Shown here in pieces: positions 13,727-14,153 of a stretch of DNA of 14,153 nt. A program made the position numbers and the translations under genes. Below the pieces are notes generated by a model. It saw nothing but the letters and a program-made list of their open reading frames with translations, had not been told where the DNA came from and did no database searches. The DNA is taken from NCBI GenBank assembly GCA_938003515.1, contig CALKYL010000268.1, forward strand, positions 1-14,153. Direction: 5' to 3'. The DNA is from an uncultured bacterium. GTDB lineage: Bacteria; Planctomycetota; UBA1135; UBA2386. Numbering within the stretch: position 1 is the stretch's first letter; the number at the start of each line of letters is the position of its first letter.

Positions 13727-14153
13727 TCAGCCGTCCGCAGCCGTGCGGAAGCCCGCGAACACGTCGCTGCGGTGCGGCAGGAAGAAGTTGCGGTAGCGAC
13801 GGTCGCGCAACCACGCGTGCGTCGCATAGGCACAGCCGCGCAGCTCGCGCTGGTGGTGGAACCAGGGCGCCGAATACGTCGTGTACGGGCCGGGCCGGAA
13901 CCCGGGATACGGCGCGAACGCGTCCCTGGTCCACTCCCAGACCGTGCCGCCCCAATGCACGTCGTCGCGCGCGGCGGCGACCTCCCATTCGGCCGCGGTC
14001 GGCAGGCGCCGCCCGGCCCACCGGCAATAGGCCTCGGCCTCGAACGCGTTGACGTGCACGACCGGCTCGTCCGGCGGCAGCGGCAGCCAGCGGTCGTAGT
14101 GCCGATGCTCGAAGGCGCCGCGCGGGTCGCGGCGCCACCGCTCGGGCAGCCGA
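13727..14153 (-). CDS. C-terminal part of an EgtB/SenA-like (formylglycine-generating-enzyme fold) enzyme, cut by the window edge
   Basis: Only the last 141 residues are present. The frame is open to the right edge, so the gene begins outside the window. The fragment carries hallmarks of the FGE-sulfatase fold as used by ergothioneine synthase EgtB and its relative SenA. These are HVNAFEAEAYCRWAGRRLPT with a following AEWE, a VWEWT core motif, a PYPGF...YSAPWF segment, and a C-terminal YRNFFLPHRSDVFAGFRTA. EgtB-type enzymes use a mononuclear iron to join cysteine or gamma-glutamylcysteine (or, in SenA, a selenosugar) to trimethylhistidine. The iron-binding HxxxHxE motif would be in the missing N-terminal DinB-like domain. 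Differences from the usual motifs are G-T-V-W for G-N-V-W, and R-G-C-A where R-G-G-S is common. I cannot tell EgtB from SenA or another FGE-domain enzyme with this fragment. It is on the same strand as the secreted-protein gene but separated by about 300 bases, so probably not one operon. Confidence 0.85.
   Translation of the reverse strand, partial: RLPERWRRDPRGAFEHRHYDRWLPLPPDEPVVHVNAFEAEAYCRWAGRRLPTAAEWEVAAARDDVHWGGTVWEWTRDAFAPYPGFRPGPYTTYSAPWFHHQRELRGCAYATHAWLRDRRYRNFFLPHRSDVFAGFRTAADG

Noticed and set aside
13431..14138. Upstream extension of the secreted-protein frame
   Set aside because: The signal peptide starts at 13430. The upstream part overlaps the EgtB/SenA-type gene in another frame and is low-complexity.
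1..14153. Search by eye for tRNA or rRNA genes, CRISPR repeats, transposases, integrases and attachment sites
   Set aside because: None seen. No direct repeats with regular spacing, no transposase-like products and no tRNA-like cloverleaf were noticed. A tRNAscan/Infernal run would be needed to exclude small RNAs.

Overview
The window is strongly GC-rich and gene-dense, with G/C-biased third codon positions that also create long spurious reading frames on the opposite strand. The best clue to the host is the secreted protein at 11670-13430. It combines a signal peptide, jelly-roll/Ig-like domains and a C-terminal module ending in a 'SNGLR' motif, a style of exported protein that I associate with marine and sediment Planctomycetota. 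Eukaryote-like parts (a kinase fold, TIG/Ig-like domains, a dynamin-like GTPase) fit that assignment. The phylum is an inference, not a proof.

Layout: positions 1-518 hold no convincing gene. A tightly packed plus-strand operon runs from 519 to 11609. Its genes are (1) a 1613-residue single-pass membrane protein with an N-terminal degenerate kinase-like domain (pseudokinase), TIG/Ig-like modules and a helical C-terminal tail; (2) a 394-residue probable lipoprotein with a short coiled coil; (3) a 774-residue dynamin-like GTPase; and (4) a 906-residue Hsp70/actin-fold ATPase with a beta-rich N-terminal extension and no recognisable classical substrate-binding domain. The junctions are a GTGA overlap, a 23-nt gap with a good Shine-Dalgarno sequence, and a TGATG overlap, so the four products are probably made together. 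A GC-rich hairpin at 11627-11658 separates the operon from two minus-strand genes: the secreted multi-domain protein (11670-13430) and, at the right edge, the C-terminal 141 residues of a sulfatase-modifying-factor/EgtB-SenA-type enzyme (13727-14153).

Working model (inference): the four-gene operon encodes an envelope-spanning machine. The membrane pseudokinase and the lipoprotein would form the envelope part, and the dynamin-like GTPase and the Hsp70-like ATPase would be the cytoplasmic motors. The GTPase plus Hsp70-like pairing recalls the SrfC/SrfB pair of enterobacterial srfABC operons, but the pseudokinase-TIG partner and the lipoprotein make this a different, to my knowledge unnamed, combination. 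I see no tRNA, rRNA, CRISPR array, transposase or attachment site in the window.
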